Assembly (NCBI GenBank): GCA_965178125.1
Contig: OZ237735.1
Coordinates: 806,001-870,000, forward strand
Direction of reading: 5' to 3'
DNA length: 64,000 nucleotides
From: Bilabrum cf. latius
Taxonomy: Eukaryota > Bigyra: Bicosoecida > Bigyra > Bicosoecida
Below the pieces are notes generated by a model that did no database searches, was not told the origin of the DNA, and saw only the letters and a program-made list of their open reading frames with translations. The translations under genes were made by a program, and so were the position numbers. Below, in pieces: positions 10,942 to 23,208 of this stretch; the stretch's first letter is position 1, and each line of letters starts with the position of its first letter.

Positions 10942-13900
10942 TCATACTTGGATGCGCCGAGACAAATACCTAATGCACAAGTCGAAACCACGCTCGCTCC
11001 GTTCATGTTCAGCAGCTAGAGCTGGGGGGATGTTTGTTCTGGCTGGTGGCCTTGGGCCCAACTACGCTTCACCAGCAGTTAGTCGCCCTGTTGTCCAAGC
11101 CTGCTTCAACTTCGACGGCACACCTGACGATGAATCACCTACCTTTGTCTCCATCATTGTGACCTCTGCCTACGAACGAAGATCGTCCAAATCTTCAGAG
11201 GCACCGGCCTGGACGACTGCAAAGCACTCCGCCGCTACGCACACGTGGAACACGCTTGCCCTGGAGAGCAAGTCCCCGAGCGCGGCACCATCCTTGTCCG
11301 TATATAGTACACGAGCAGCGTGTCGACACAGAGATGGCAGGACCTGCACAAGAAGATCAGCGTAGCCAAACAGAACCTGCCGGGTTGGGGGGGACGCTGT
11401 GCCCCTGGGGTCCAGCACGCTGGCACTCTCAACCTGCGAGCATGCAAGGGCAAGCTGCACCCCGCGCAGCGCTGCAACCGCGCAGCATCGAGCAGATACA
11501 ATGAATGCAGCGCTTTGAGGTGAAGTGGCATGTACCCTGCACAGGCCTCGCCACGCCGCCGGGCAACGCATCCTTGCCTACCCACCGTCAGTACCACAGT
11601 CCGATTGCTCAGGATCTGGCAAAAGCTATTGAGCCATTCCTAGAGTCGACTTACATATCCTTAGAATGATAGCTGCCGTCCCACGGAGCATCTGTATGGC
11701 TGACTGGATTTGCTGGCGGTGTGAACCGACGGCTAATCCTGCAGCGACAACGCCACGAGCATGAGCCTTTGGATCTCCCCTGAGCGCCGCATGGAACTGA
11801 CACAGGCACAGGTAGGTCAAATCGATGAGCTACCGGCAGGTTTTCGTTGCATGTAGTAACGTGAGACCAGAATGCGACCACGATGCTGGGGCTTCATTCG
11901 CATCAAGGAAAGACTATGCCTGTCTGAGTCGCAGCGACAGAACGCGGCCAACAGCAGGGGGGGGTTGCCCGGCTTCCTGATCCCCCCGAGAGATATCAAA
12001 CACCAACTCAACTAAACTACGCGATGCTTTCTCTGGCCGACTCGAAGTCTTGGGCTGCAGCCACTGTGGCAATGGCAGTGTGACGGTCTTACTCTGACTG
12101 CTGCTCTTGGATGGCATGACAAATGATTTCGGCACAACGCTTGGAAGATGCCGTAGATGCGTTGCCTTCTAGCTTGCAGCGCCATGAATAGACGGAAGGG
12201 CATGCTCTAGGCTGCTTCCGCCTGCAGCAACACTCGATGCACTGGCCGCTTCTGGAGCGGTAGGGACAACAGAGTCAGGCACCTTGGTGGATGAGCGACC
12301 CGAAAGCTTCATTTCCGTACCTGCAGCACCAGCAGCATCGGAGCGGACTTCGCGCTTGGTACTGCTACTTTTGCCGGCCATGTACGCTTCATCGTCATCC
12401 TAGAGTGAACCAACTGAGTCTGCATCGCCCACGTCGGTTGCATGCGCTGCATGTGACTACGAATGATCGATCTCGGCGCGAGCCGGCGAACCACCAATGC
12501 CAGAAGCTGGGAGTCTGGACGGCTTCGGCACTTCGCGTATTGGAAGTACCGCAAGCCGTGCCGGCAAATTTAACTGCAAAGAGTTCAGACACATTCGAAG
12601 CGTTTCTAGCATTTGAGCTGCTTTCGAAGTTGACTTAGAGGTGGCCCTTCCTAGCACATCCGATATGGGCAAGACTGCCTCCATAGGTACACAAGTCTCA
12701 TGTTCCATGAAATGGTCAACGCCATCGACAGGAAGCAAGTTTTGCTGCCATTCAGCAATTTTTGCAGGCTCACTTGCATTATCAGAGCCCGAATCATCAT
12801 GTTCCTGCGTGTTCGAGGCCTGTGCATCGGCTTGGGTTGCAGCATGCTGGTCTCCCATAAATTCGTGTACTCCAGGCAACACAGCTACCTAGCGTTCGAC
12901 GGCACCAAGGATCTATCGAACCGCTTTCCGAAGTGACGATGGTAGGCCGCGGGTCTCAAACCCGCCACTACGGGATGCTGCACAAGTCAGCACAGACGAT
13001 GCTAGTTCTTCAGCTCTAGGCTACTCTTTGCTTTGCGCAGGGTCAGCTGCTCGCTCAATGATGGCTTTCAAGATTACGCTACCGGTCCTGAGCACCAGAT
13101 TCGGGAGTTGGATCGAAAGCGTAGCCTCGTTGTATTCGTCTTCACCATCATCGCTGGCATGCACCCCACTGGAACTCTCCCCAGGGACTTGCAGCAGAGA
13201 GGCCAATGATGCTTGCGGTATGGACACAGCTGTAGTAGTGGTTTCGCTGTCTTGCCAAGCAGTGCTATCAGCGCCTTCTACAAGCACGTCTATCCCTGAT
13301 GCAGCAGCGTGAGCCATCTGCTCTACACTCACTGCAAGATCGCGGAGGTCTTGTCCTGTCTCAAGGTTGTTGCAGGAGGGCTCTTGGACGTCTTGTCCCC
13401 CCGAGCTCGTGCCAAGGGTCGCCGTCCAAGAAAATCGGACATCGGAAGAACCATGCTGAAGGTTCCGACCAACCACAGTCTTGACTCGCATGCGCAGTAG
13501 CAGCAGCCTACGCAAGGTTCGTGAGATGCAATGGCACGCAGAGGCTAGCAATCGGATAAGGCGACGAGCAAGCTCTGGCTGACGTTGCAGTCGAATCAAT
13601 ACAGCACCACCGGATGATACGTGTGATGTACCAGCGCCAGAAAGCACTGCCTTTCGAGCATGCTACAGATACGCAGTAGCCAAGGCGCTGCGAGACGCCA
13701 GTTCGTGGCAGGCAACATCGAGTTGCAGCGCCCACTCCAAGTCTAGCCGTTGTTGCACGAGCTGTCTTCTTCCATCGGATATGGCTTGAAACACTCTAGA
13801 GGCACTGGTCTTGTGCTCTCTATCGGCTGCGTCAAGGTCAGGACCATCTATCGGCTTCAGGTGCTCACTCACAGTAGATGCATGCATGTTCCCAGCAAGT

Positions 13901-16341
13901 GCAGCCTGGCCCGATTGGCTTGAGATCCACGCCTAAGCACTCTCTGCCGCTCGATTGGCAAAGTAAGCAGGCAAATCGCTAAGCTTCGACAGCAAAGTAG
14001 ATGCTCTTGCTGCCAGTGCAGAAGCATAGCTCCTTCGCCCCTGCTCTGACAAACCACCAGATGTGGTGCAAAGTTGCAAGAGACAAGCGCGTAACTGAGC
14101 TCGAATGACGCTCTCGTCAAGCTCGACCTGCGGGCGCGTGATTGTAACGACAGAGAGCACAGCGAGCGCCCTCGCATGCAGTCCAGCCTTGCGCTGCTCC
14201 CATGTCGGCGCACTGAGAGCAACTGCAGCCAGAAATGCTTCCCAAACAATCGCGTCAGAGTCTGGAAACCAGGCAGATACAGAAACATCGTTTGATGAGA
14301 AGCTATGAGCCTCATGTGGTGCCAATCTGGAGCTGTTGGCATGGCTGAGTATTGCAGAGGTATCGGTCGGTACGGCTCGCCACGCCTTGGCAAAGCGCAT
14401 TTCTTGGAGAGCGTCTACAATGACTCCGCCAGCGCGTGCTCCTAGTCGGGCGGCTGCATCGTCCCACGAGACGCCTCCAGAGCCGTACTGGTCCAGTGCC
14501 TCGAGGTGATCAGCGAGGACGTCCGCATCGTCCTGCGCGTGTGCGTCCACAACCTCCATGCGCTTGCGCCACCTACACGCTAAATCACAAGCCAGTTCAG
14601 ACACCTGCTGCCTCCAGCCTCCACGCAGCTCCCTGGATGCCTTGATTGCGTCAATACCAGTCGACTCGAGCCAACCGAGCACAGAGGTAGTGTCGCAGAG
14701 CAGCGCGAAGCTGGGATGAGAGCGGACAGCTCGTCGAAGCTGTCCCGCGGTGGCCACACCAACCTTCATCGAATCGACTGACTTGAAGATGAGAGAACAC
14801 ACTGCGAGCAACTCAGGGTCAATGGTTCTGGACGCTTCCGATCGGATGCCATGAAGCAGCATGCTCACCTTGCAGGTCCGGAGGTCGTCAACCAGCATCC
14901 TCGCAAGCGCTTTCTCTCGCGGACCGGCGGCAATATCCTCAGCTTCTCGATCAGCCGTAATGTGCTCTGAATCGATGACGGGTTCCATGGCATCGTCTGC
15001 GTCTCCGTCCGGTAGAGAGGAAGTCATGGAGCTGTCCGCTGCAGCGGCTGCCCCAGGCAACGGGACCCCCATGGCACGGGAGGCCCATCGAACGGCACGG
15101 AGAATCTAGAACGTGCCACCCATGCCTGCCCACCATATCGGACGAAGACTTCGAGGCAAGGTAGGCGGGGGTGGCCATGGACGCTCTTCGTCGACAGAAG
15201 CAGGACCATTGGAGACGGCAGAGTTTGCGCCATGCAGCCTGGTCGTGCTTGCAGCTCTGGACTGCCACTCCTGCTGGGCTGCTCTGGACCGAGCTTCCCC
15301 TGCCTGAAGCATTCCCATGACAGCCCGCAAGCCTACACGGGTGGATCCTCGCTTGGAACCGAGCAGCTCCGTTGCAGCTGCCTCCGCATCTCCGTGGGAC
15401 TCGAGCATCTCACGCGACCCCAAGTGGAACTCTGTTCGCAGAAGTGCTGCCGCTCTGTACAGAAGCGCAGCTGTAGTGGCTTCGCGTTGAGTTTTCAGAT
15501 ATACGGCGCGCCTTGCGGGAGACCCATGCTTTTGCGGGTCTGCTTCTCCGGCGCCACTGGCGGCAGCAGGCACGTCGTTGAAGTCGTGGGCGGCATCTTC
15601 TAGCTCCTCCTCCCGTTCATCTTCCAGATCTTGTCTCATGATGTCATCTGCTTCGTACTCTAACGAAGCCACCAGTGTTGCTACACGAGGTCCCCACAGT
15701 AGCGAGGCAGCGCCAGGGCGCTTGCCTCGACTTCTCTCTTCAGCAAAGAGCGACACAAACACGGCCCGAGGCTGGTCTGATTCTGCCTAAGCCTTGTCCT
15801 CCGCAATACTGCTGTCAAGCGCACATGCTTTGAAGAATCCTCCCAGAAATGGCTGCATTGCAGCGCAGCAATTTGGTACTGGAGCACTGATAAAAGCTGC
15901 AGTGCCAGAGGATTGCGCCGCTTCGAGCGCATCAAGCAGCTTAAGGGCGAGGGACGAGTCCATCGATGCCGTCTCAGGCATTCCAGCGCCTAAGGCAGCC
16001 TCAGCACCCACAACTAGGCACATGCATGCAGTTCGCGAGCTTCGGACATCCTCTTGATTTGGTCGGCTACCCATCATGAGGTCACAAGCCAGCCTGGCGT
16101 GCGCTCCATCGCCCAGCTGCCCGATTTCAGATATGATCTGTTGAACACCTTGAGAATCTTCAAATTGCAGCCTTGAAAGTACCTCTGCGAAATCATCTGC
16201 AGACTGTGGCTTGGGATACACTGCAGCATGCAAAGCATCTCTTGGCTTATCAACTTCCAACTCTGAAGCCTCTCGTCTGAACTTCGCAGACTATAGTTTG
16301 TCTGCCAATGCGCGCAAGAGTCGATGTGCATTTGGAAGCAT
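10942..16341 (-). CDS. Unknown 1,799-aa alpha-helical protein, about 17 UAG codons
   Basis: A single open frame of 1,800 codons from ATG (16339-16341) to TGA (10942-10944) once UAG is read as Gln. Under the standard code it would be a dozen fragments. I do not recognise a family. The protein is Ala/Ser/Leu-rich and looks mostly helical. It has an acidic stretch near 15580-15620 (DLEDEREEELED) and a long polar, Ser-rich middle (about 12250-13350). A leucine- and cysteine-rich C-terminal helical part lies at about 10990-11900. UAG codons are spread throughout (for example 16294, 15787, 15106, 13933, 13663, 13021, 12457, 12169, 11914, 11170). It lies 153 bp downstream of the RLY-repeat gene on the same strand and converges on the EGF gene. 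The ATG chosen is the first one after the in-frame TGA that ends the upstream gene's region, but a missed 5' exon is possible. Confidence 0.72.
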
Positions 16342-16494
16342 CTTGCAGTGGGTCAACGAGTGATTGTGGCGGGATCTGCTTGATGACGACGATGGGAATC
16401 GAACGGCTATGTGAGTGCCCACCAGGCACCTCTCGTTGAGGTCGCATGGAGTGGTCGCCACTGGCAATCCAAGCGCATTCTAGCAGAATCTCCT

Positions 16495-19400
16495 TCAATT
16501 ATCAAAACCAACAGCAGAGCCGTCAAGGCCCGCAAGGGAATCATCGAGGCCACTCGCGTCCATTCCTGCACCAGGTGCACCAGGCAATGGAGGCTGGGGC
16601 CGCGGCGACCGGGGCGTGTTGGGAGCCGAAGCGCCGCCACCAACGACAGAGTTTGCGACTATCGCCGCGAGCCTAGCTTTGGCCTCTGCAGTTGTTGCAG
16701 AATTAGCGCTCCCTTGCTGCTTGCTGCCTCCTGCTCCTGATCTGCTCCCCTGCTCGAGGCTTTGCTGCGGTGCGGTCCTCTGCGGTGCAGAAGGCGGCGA
16801 GACCCTGGAAGCGACAGCACCGGAATGCTCCGATTCGGGTGGCTTCTTTGCACCGCTAGAGACCCCAGCGCTTGATGCTGAAGTTGACGGTGCGGCGCTT
16901 GCTGCGCGTGCTTGTGGCGGAGGCGGGGGCCGGGGCACCGCGGCTACCGGCATGGCATTTGCAACTGCGGACGACCCAAGACTCGATCTTCGCTTCATGG
17001 AGGCCCTCAGGACCGCGCTGCTTCCCCTCCCAGGAGACCCCGTGCCCTTTCCAGGAGGTAGACCGCTCAGGGGCGCCACCTGCTGGGCCTGCTGCATGCT
17101 CATGCCGGCCTGCTTGAGCAGTGCAGTGGCGGCCACTTCCCCATGCAAGGCATGCGTGACAGCGACCTATGACAGGCGGCGCACACGCTTGCGCTCGCGG
17201 CGGTCGAGCTCTTTCTTGTGTTCTCTGATGCCTTTGGCCTCCGCGTACAGCCTGTCGTAAATGCCTGTGGCAGACGCATCAGCGCCATGGTGACCCTAGA
17301 TGAGCGAGTGACCCTCGCTCGCCGCACCCTTGGTCCGGCGCTTTTCCCCCGCACTCCGCACGAAAGGGGGAGGCGTGGTCGGACGAACCTTCGTTTTCTC
17401 CAGGTCTCTCTTTTGTTTGGCCTCAAAGTCCCGCCTTGCCTTCTCCCTGGCGAGCTCTTTGCTCCTGTCTTCGTACAGGCGAGCGTAGAGCTTCTCCGGA
17501 TCCACAGAGCGAGACCTCTGCTAGGGCTTCTTTGACCCGCCAGCGGACTCCTTGCCCGCTTGACGGCCTTTGCGATGAAGCTTCACGGGCCGTAACGGGC
17601 TCGCAAACAGACGCTCAAACACGTCTTGCGCATGTCCCTCCCTTCCATCCAGGTTCTGCCTGGAGGAGCTGAGTGCCCCGCCGTCCATCACCACGCTGCC
17701 GACGGGCGAGGCTGAGGTGGATGAATCCTGAGTGCGAGAAAGCCCTCTAAGACCCCCATTGATGGCCTGCTCTGGCTCCGCATCCAAGTCTACCGTTGCT
17801 GAATCGGATGGGGGGAGTCGCTTTCTGCCTTCGCGACTGTCGCGAGATGCAGGCCGAGAACGAGAACGCGAACTTCCTCGGCTGACACTCTGGCCAGGCT
17901 TCCCTGGAGAGCCCATGCCGCGCCGCTTCGTGACGCTGCTGCTCCTGCTCCTGCTGGACCTTATCTGTTCGGCCTCCTTGGCCGCATGCATCCGCAGCTT
18001 GAGCTCACGCAGTTTGCGGGCGACTTCGCTGCGGCCGTGTAACCTCTCCCACACAGTATCACCGGTTTTCTTCTATGGCGAGGGTGGCGCCTCTGTTGCC
18101 AAAGCAGGCTCTGGTACAGCTCCATCAACTGACTGCCGAGAGGGAGTAGCAATCCCACTGGTTGGGCCCGAGGACGCGGTACCGTCGTCCGGGGAGGAAG
18201 GCAAGGGTACTGCCTTGGAAGGGCTGGGCTGCGCCTGCTCCAGCTGATGGAGCATCCTCGAAACCCTTGACCTGGAGCGAGAGGACAGTCGTTCCCTCCA
18301 CCTACGCCTGGCCTCTGGCTCTGACACTAGCGGGCTCGACTTGAGCTCCGTGACAGCCTTCTCCTCCTTCTCTCGCCGCATGAGCTCCTTGGCCGCCGAC
18401 AATCGCTGCGCATCAGTGTATAGTCGATCAAACGTTTCAGCGGGAGAAGAGTCCGATTGCCTGCCGCGGGTGGGGGTGGACAAGGTGCCACCGTCGGAGC
18501 TGGACACGCGTCCTACCTGGAGCTTGGCACGCACAGAGCCGGCAACGAGGCGGGGACGGAAATCTGGCCGTGACGCTCGCTTTGCTTGCTTTCGCATTGC
18601 TTCGTGGCGCTCCCTCTGACGCACAGCCTCTTCGTACAGGCGCCCAAATGCATCGCCCCGCTCGCCCTCCTCGATCTCGACTCCGTCCTCGTCCCTCCGC
18701 CGCTGCCCACGACGAGCGAGCCTCCCTCTCGTGGCGCTAAGGTCTGGTGATCCAGTGACGGCAGAAAGCTCGGCTTGCCTCAAAGCGGCCCGAAGCCTGT
18801 CTTTGCGTGTTTGCGCAGCCGAAGCATACGCAAGCAGCCTGTCCTCGACTTTGGACTCGCCTGTCTAGCCAGTACTGCCTGGACTGTCCCTCCTGCGGCG
18901 CGGGCCGGCCGAAGCTGAGCGCGTGGAGTGCGTCTGTGGCGAGAAGCTGCAAGCAGCGAGGTCGCGCATGGCTTTTTGTTTCTCCCAATGCGTCAATAGT
19001 TGGGGTGTCACCCTCGGCTTCGCTCTCTGCTCCATCCGTTTCTGCTTCATGCGAGCAGCCTCCTGCTGGTCCTCACGCTCAAAGTAGCGAATAGAATTCG
19101 AGTTGAATGTTGGCTGAAAAGAGGCCTCAGAGCTCGCAACACTCTCTCGCAACCTAGCAAGTCTTTCTGCTCTCTACTACGCGTGCTGGTACAGGGCGCT
19201 AAACCTGGAGCCATCTCCCGCCTCCCGCCTGTGCGACATGGAGCGCGCAAGCTAGGTGATGACTGGTTTGTGCGGGCCATCTTCTTGCTGCATGAGCACC
19301 TGTCTGCGCTTGGCCTACCTCTCTGCGATGATTTCTGCGTCTTCGTACAGCCTTTCGTGAGCCGAAGCAGCCCTACCTCCCCTCTACGCAGCTTGCGATC

Positions 19401-21351
19401 GAGACCGCCTGGACCTCCCAAGCCTCCTGGCCATGCCGGTTATGTACGGCTTGAAGGCAAGTTCGTCCTGCATCTGCTGCTGCTGCGCGATCCGTTTTTC
19501 TTCTGCCTGCTGCGCATATCTAATGAGCCTGTCTTCCACAGCCTCGTTGCTCCCAGGACCGCTCTACTCGACCGTTCCCCGGTCGTCGGGGTGCCCTGCC
19601 TCCGACGCAGCCCTCGACGATCGCACCGAACCGCTCTTCGGCAGCGGCGGCGGCGGCACGTATTCCTTGCCGCCCTAGGACAAAGGGAAGGAAGGGGCGC
19701 TATCGAAGTCGCGGCGGCCCATCCGCTCCTCCTCGACAATGCGCGCCTCCGCCTTGCGAGCGGCGATCTTCGCCTCCACGGACTTCCTCACGTGCTCGCT
19801 GCGAAGGAGCGCCCCGCGGGTCGGAGTGCCCACTGATGAAGATGCGCTGGCTCTTGGTGCCCCACCAGCGCCTGCAGCGGGATTTGCACCCTCTATGGCC
19901 TCAGACTGGGACTCCACGCCCGCGCGCCTCGCTGCACCGGCGCCGACTCTCCTCTTCTGTGCCCTGTCTCCGAAGCTGTACCTGCGCTAGCGTTGACTCT
20001 GGCCTTGTGATTCTGGCCCGCGCCTAGTCGAAGGCATGACTCGTGTGGTCCCGTTTTTGTGCTTCGACTTGCCGCCCGCAGGGAGGGCGCCTGGCTTCCT
20101 GCTGGTCCGTGCGGTGCTCCCGTGACTGGCACGCACAGGAGATGCTCTGCTGGGAGTGGGGCGGCGGGCATCGCTCGGTTTTGAAGGGACTTTGACGTTG
20201 CTAGCGGGAACACCTGCCTGGTTCTCGGGCTCGATTCCATCTGGAGGCGGTTGCGATTGTACCGGTGACACTCGGGTCGGGTCGGGGGAAGGTCCTGTCT
20301 CAGTCGCCCCGGGGCTGTGCCTGGGGGAAGCAGGGACAGGGGCGGAGGCAGGGTGAAGGCCAGAGGATGGGATATCGTGCCTGCTGCTCGCGGGCGATGA
20401 TCCCGCCGCGCGATGTCGTTGAGATGCAGATGATCTGCCGCCCCCGCCTCGGATCGAAACGCTCCTGCTTCCTCCTGCGCTTCGGTCGCTGCCTGCTGAC
20501 GGTGCTCGCACAGAGCCTCTCGTGCGGGAGGCCTGCCTACCGCGTGCCATGGCACCGGCTTTGCCATCCCGTTCAAGCTTTCCAGTCGGCGCATGACCAT
20601 GGTTCGCACGACGGGACGTAGGTGACCGCGTACCACGAAGCTTCTTGCTGGAGCCAGCTCGAAGACGCATCCGTTTATTGGTACCGGGAAGAATCTTGGG
20701 ACTCTATGCACTAGGTTTCGAAGTTTTTGGATTGGCAGGGCTCCTGCGGCGACCACTTGCAGCGCTACTGGGCTTGCTGGTGCCAAATGGAACGCCCCCA
20801 CCCTGTCGTTTAGAACCAGGCAGATCTTCTGCAGGGCCTTCTCGCTACCCAGCAACGGCAGCGGCAGCGGATTTAGAAGGCAAAGTCCTACTAGCAGCAT
20901 TGCTTGATGAAGGTCCTGACTAAAGCCCGCGGTTGTGCTGCTGGCTCGGTTGCGACGACGGCACTGAGAGGGGCGCAGCCTCCTAGGGCGGCGACGATGA
21001 CTGATCAGCAACAGAACTAGGGCCCGTAGCGGGGGTGACTGGCCTTGAAACACTTTCAACTCTTGCACTAAAATCGCTTGGAGCTGCGGATGGTGCAGTG
21101 CTGCCTGCATCTGAATGCTGTCTTGATTCGGCAGCTGGACCAGCATGATTTTGAAGATCGCCTTGTTCCTGCGATGCCAACAAGAAGCACTAATTACAAT
21201 CAAATAGGCAATATATGGCCAAACTGCAACGCATGGATGGCGTGAAGACGCTCACCTCGGCAGAATCGTCCTCTAGCATGCTAATCAGATCTTGCGTGGC
21301 TGCAGCCTCTCGAATGGCATCCTGGATCCTCTAATCTAAGTTTTCACTCAT
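16495..21351 (-). CDS. RLY-repeat coiled-coil protein, probably cytoskeletal; two exons, about 18 UAG codons
   Basis: Exons 21256-21351 and 16495-21168 join to 1,590 codons (1,589 aa), ending at TGA. The 32-residue first exon is acidic and helical. A long Ser/Pro/Arg-rich, low-complexity region follows (about 19990-21170). After it come about ten spaced copies of a motif of the form x-(R)LY-x-x-A followed by a charged E/R/K helix (about 17200-19600). The C-terminal 200 residues are Ser/Ala/Pro-rich and disordered. Short RLY-type repeats with charged helices occur in some protist cytoskeletal or flagellar proteins, so a microtubule or basal-body role is a guess. Six UAG codons cluster at 19170-19600 inside the repeats, including a tandem UAG-UAG at 19174-19179. 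They sit where coiled-coil proteins commonly carry Gln (AER-Q-AKRRQ). No enzyme domain is visible. Confidence 0.75.
17200..19600 (-). repeat. Array of about ten RLY-motif protein repeats
   Basis: Degenerate coding repeat within the RLY gene. Recognisable cores, in protein order, are EDRLIRYAQQ, HERLYEDAE, FSALYQHAQQ, EDRLLAYASA, FGRLYEEAV, FDRLYTDAQ, WERLHGRSE, FERLFASP, YARLYEDRS and YDRLYAEAK. Each except the two shortest is followed by a basic/acidic helix of 15-30 residues. Spacing is roughly 130-400 bp. DNA similarity between copies is low, so this is an old protein-level repeat, not a recent tandem duplication. Confidence 0.75.
21169..21255 (-). other. Intron of the RLY-repeat gene
   Basis: 87 bp, donor GTGAGC, acceptor ATCGCAG on the minus strand, phase 0. 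It joins EDDSAE to EQGDLQ. Confidence 0.75.
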
Positions 21352-21586
21352 TTAAAGCAACAAAAGCTGTAATTGCCTGTTGCTACTTTCTCTGAAGTGG
21401 CCCAGAGACGCATCGAGCATTGTCGGCAGCGGAACCTTCAGGCCGCCGGCGCGGCGTGCACTGGGCACTGGTCGCCGCGGCTAGCGGATGCTGGCAGGTG
21501 CTGCAGATTGCTTACTGGTCGAATGGGCTAGCGTCAATACAATGGAAAGAACGTTTTCATTCAAATACGATGAAAACTCGTCTGCA

Positions 21587-23098
21587 TCAAAACCTGATCT
21601 CGTACGAGCCAGCCCTGGTCACGTAGCGCACCCACTTGATGGCCTTGTAGCCGGACCGCTCGTAAACGTTCAGGTGCGTCACCTTCAAGCCCGATGAAGC
21701 AAACATGGGCACCTGGAACTCCGCCTTGATCGGAGGCCTCACCCACTGCTTTTTCTTAGTCTGCTTGATGAGCTTCAGGTCCGCCTGCAGCGTCATCTCG
21801 GAGGCCCCAGCAAACCGAGCCACCTGCCAGACGATGCGGCGCTTGGTTGCGTCGTAGAAGCCGCGGCCGGCTGGCACCGCGACCGTGGCCCTGGCCGTGT
21901 TCGGCGGGCAGGGGATGTAGAAGTTCGCGTTGGACGCGTACATCTGCTCGGGGATGTTGGCGATGACCTTAATGTTGAAGACGACCCGCTGCGGCGTGAG
22001 CTGATCCACGATGGCCAGCACACGGAAAGGAAGCTTCACGTTCTCGCCCACCCTGTAGCTCATGAGCTGAAACTCGCCATCAGGGGGCACGAAAGTGATG
22101 GCCCGGTCCTGGTCGTACTTGCCCAGCTGCACGCACCTGTGGAAGGTGGCATCGTCGATGTCCACGCCGCGCTTGTCCCCGCCCCCCCCCGCGCCGCCAG
22201 AGGCAGAGCCCACGCCCGACCCGACAGACCGCGTTCCACGCCGAGCTTCTTTCTGGAGCACGATCTTGTCGTTCAGGCTGAACTTGCACTCAGGCATCCC
22301 GGTGAGCTCGGTTTTCATCATGATCTTCCCGCTCACGCTGGATCGCAGGACGGTCCCTGACGAGCTCACGAGCAGGTTCACGTCCTCCACCACGTCGATG
22401 TACACCTAATTTGTCTGGTGAACAATCCCATCGCGGCGCCAGTCACGCTTTCCGGTGATTTCGCTGGTCATCTTTGCCGCCTCCGCCGCAGACTCCGGTG
22501 GTTTCACCTCGCCAAAGTTGATAAACATCTTCAACGTGTCGATTGCAGTCACCTGGGGATACCCGAAGTCCAGCACCTCGTCCAGGAGTTCATACACTAG
22601 AGTAAAGTTGTTCCGCACCGCATCCTCGTCAACCTTCTGCCCAACATACCCGTGAAGGATGTCGACAAGTGTATTCAGGAACGTAAAAACGAGGGCTGCG
22701 TTCGGATTGCTCTTAGTCACCGCAACCAGGTACATATTCTCGCACCGCACAAACTGAAATGTGCTCCCCTCAACATTGCGAACTGGGGCACCGGCACTTG
22801 CTTCCTTGGCAGCAACAATCTGCGAGAGCATATACATCGGATCCGAACGAGAGGCGCTCGTTGACAAGGCTCAGCAATTGAACCACGATCGCGGCAACAC
22901 CTCTCACCTTAAGTCTAAATGCATTAGCAGCGGATAGTGACACATCGTCTCTGCGCAATATAGAAGCAGGGAATGATAGCATTGATGCCAAACACCCGTG
23001 CATGCCGTGCCAGCTATCGGTCTTCAACCATCTTACCGGTACATCCTAGCCAACACAATCTCTCCTTTCAAATTAACAAAGAACAGAGCACTGATCAT
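21587..23098 (-). CDS. AP2M1: AP-2 complex mu (medium) subunit, three exons, one UAG=Gln
   Basis: Cargo-binding medium subunit of the plasma-membrane clathrin adaptor. Exons 23037-23098, 22908-22950 and 21587-22819 join to 446 codons (445 aa; human 435). The N-terminal longin half starts MISALFFVNLKGEIVLARMYRD, parallel to human AP2M1. It continues through the YELLDEVLDFGYPQ signature. The mu-homology domain has GMPECKFSLNDKI, FIPPDGEF-like (FVPPDGEF) and the C-terminal IKWVRYVTRAGSYEIR, which fits AP-2 mu better than AP-1 mu. UAG at 22406-22408 falls in the linker (HQTN-Q-VYIDVVE) where human has Glu. A Gly/Ser-rich insertion lies near 22165-22220. The stop is TGA. Introns are 86 and 88 bp. 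It lies 235 bp downstream of the RLY gene. Confidence 0.93.
22820..22907 (-). other. Intron 2 of AP-2 mu
   Basis: 88 bp, donor GTGAGA, acceptor TCGCAG, phase 0. Splicing gives AFRLK-IVAAKEA, which lines up with human AFRVNVIHARQQ. Confidence 0.85.
22951..23036 (-). other. Intron 1 of AP-2 mu
   Basis: 86 bp, donor GTAAGA, acceptor GCGCAG. It splits the Arg codon of the conserved YRDD motif (CG|A). Confidence 0.87.
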
Positions 23099-23208
23099 GG
23101 TTCTGATTTACACAGGATCGGCTCTGCAGTGGACAGTTTTGGACCGCGCACCCCTCGGGCGAATCGATCGGTAAGGTGCTATTTGAGCACACACAAAAAT
23201 CGATATCT

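Noticed and set aside
12940-12970. A tRNA T-arm-like hairpin (GCGGGTTTGAGACCCGC on the minus strand)
   Set aside because: It lies within the coding frame of the 1,799-aa protein and no acceptor, D or anticodon arm can be folded around it. No tRNA gene, including a suppressor tRNA, was found in the window.
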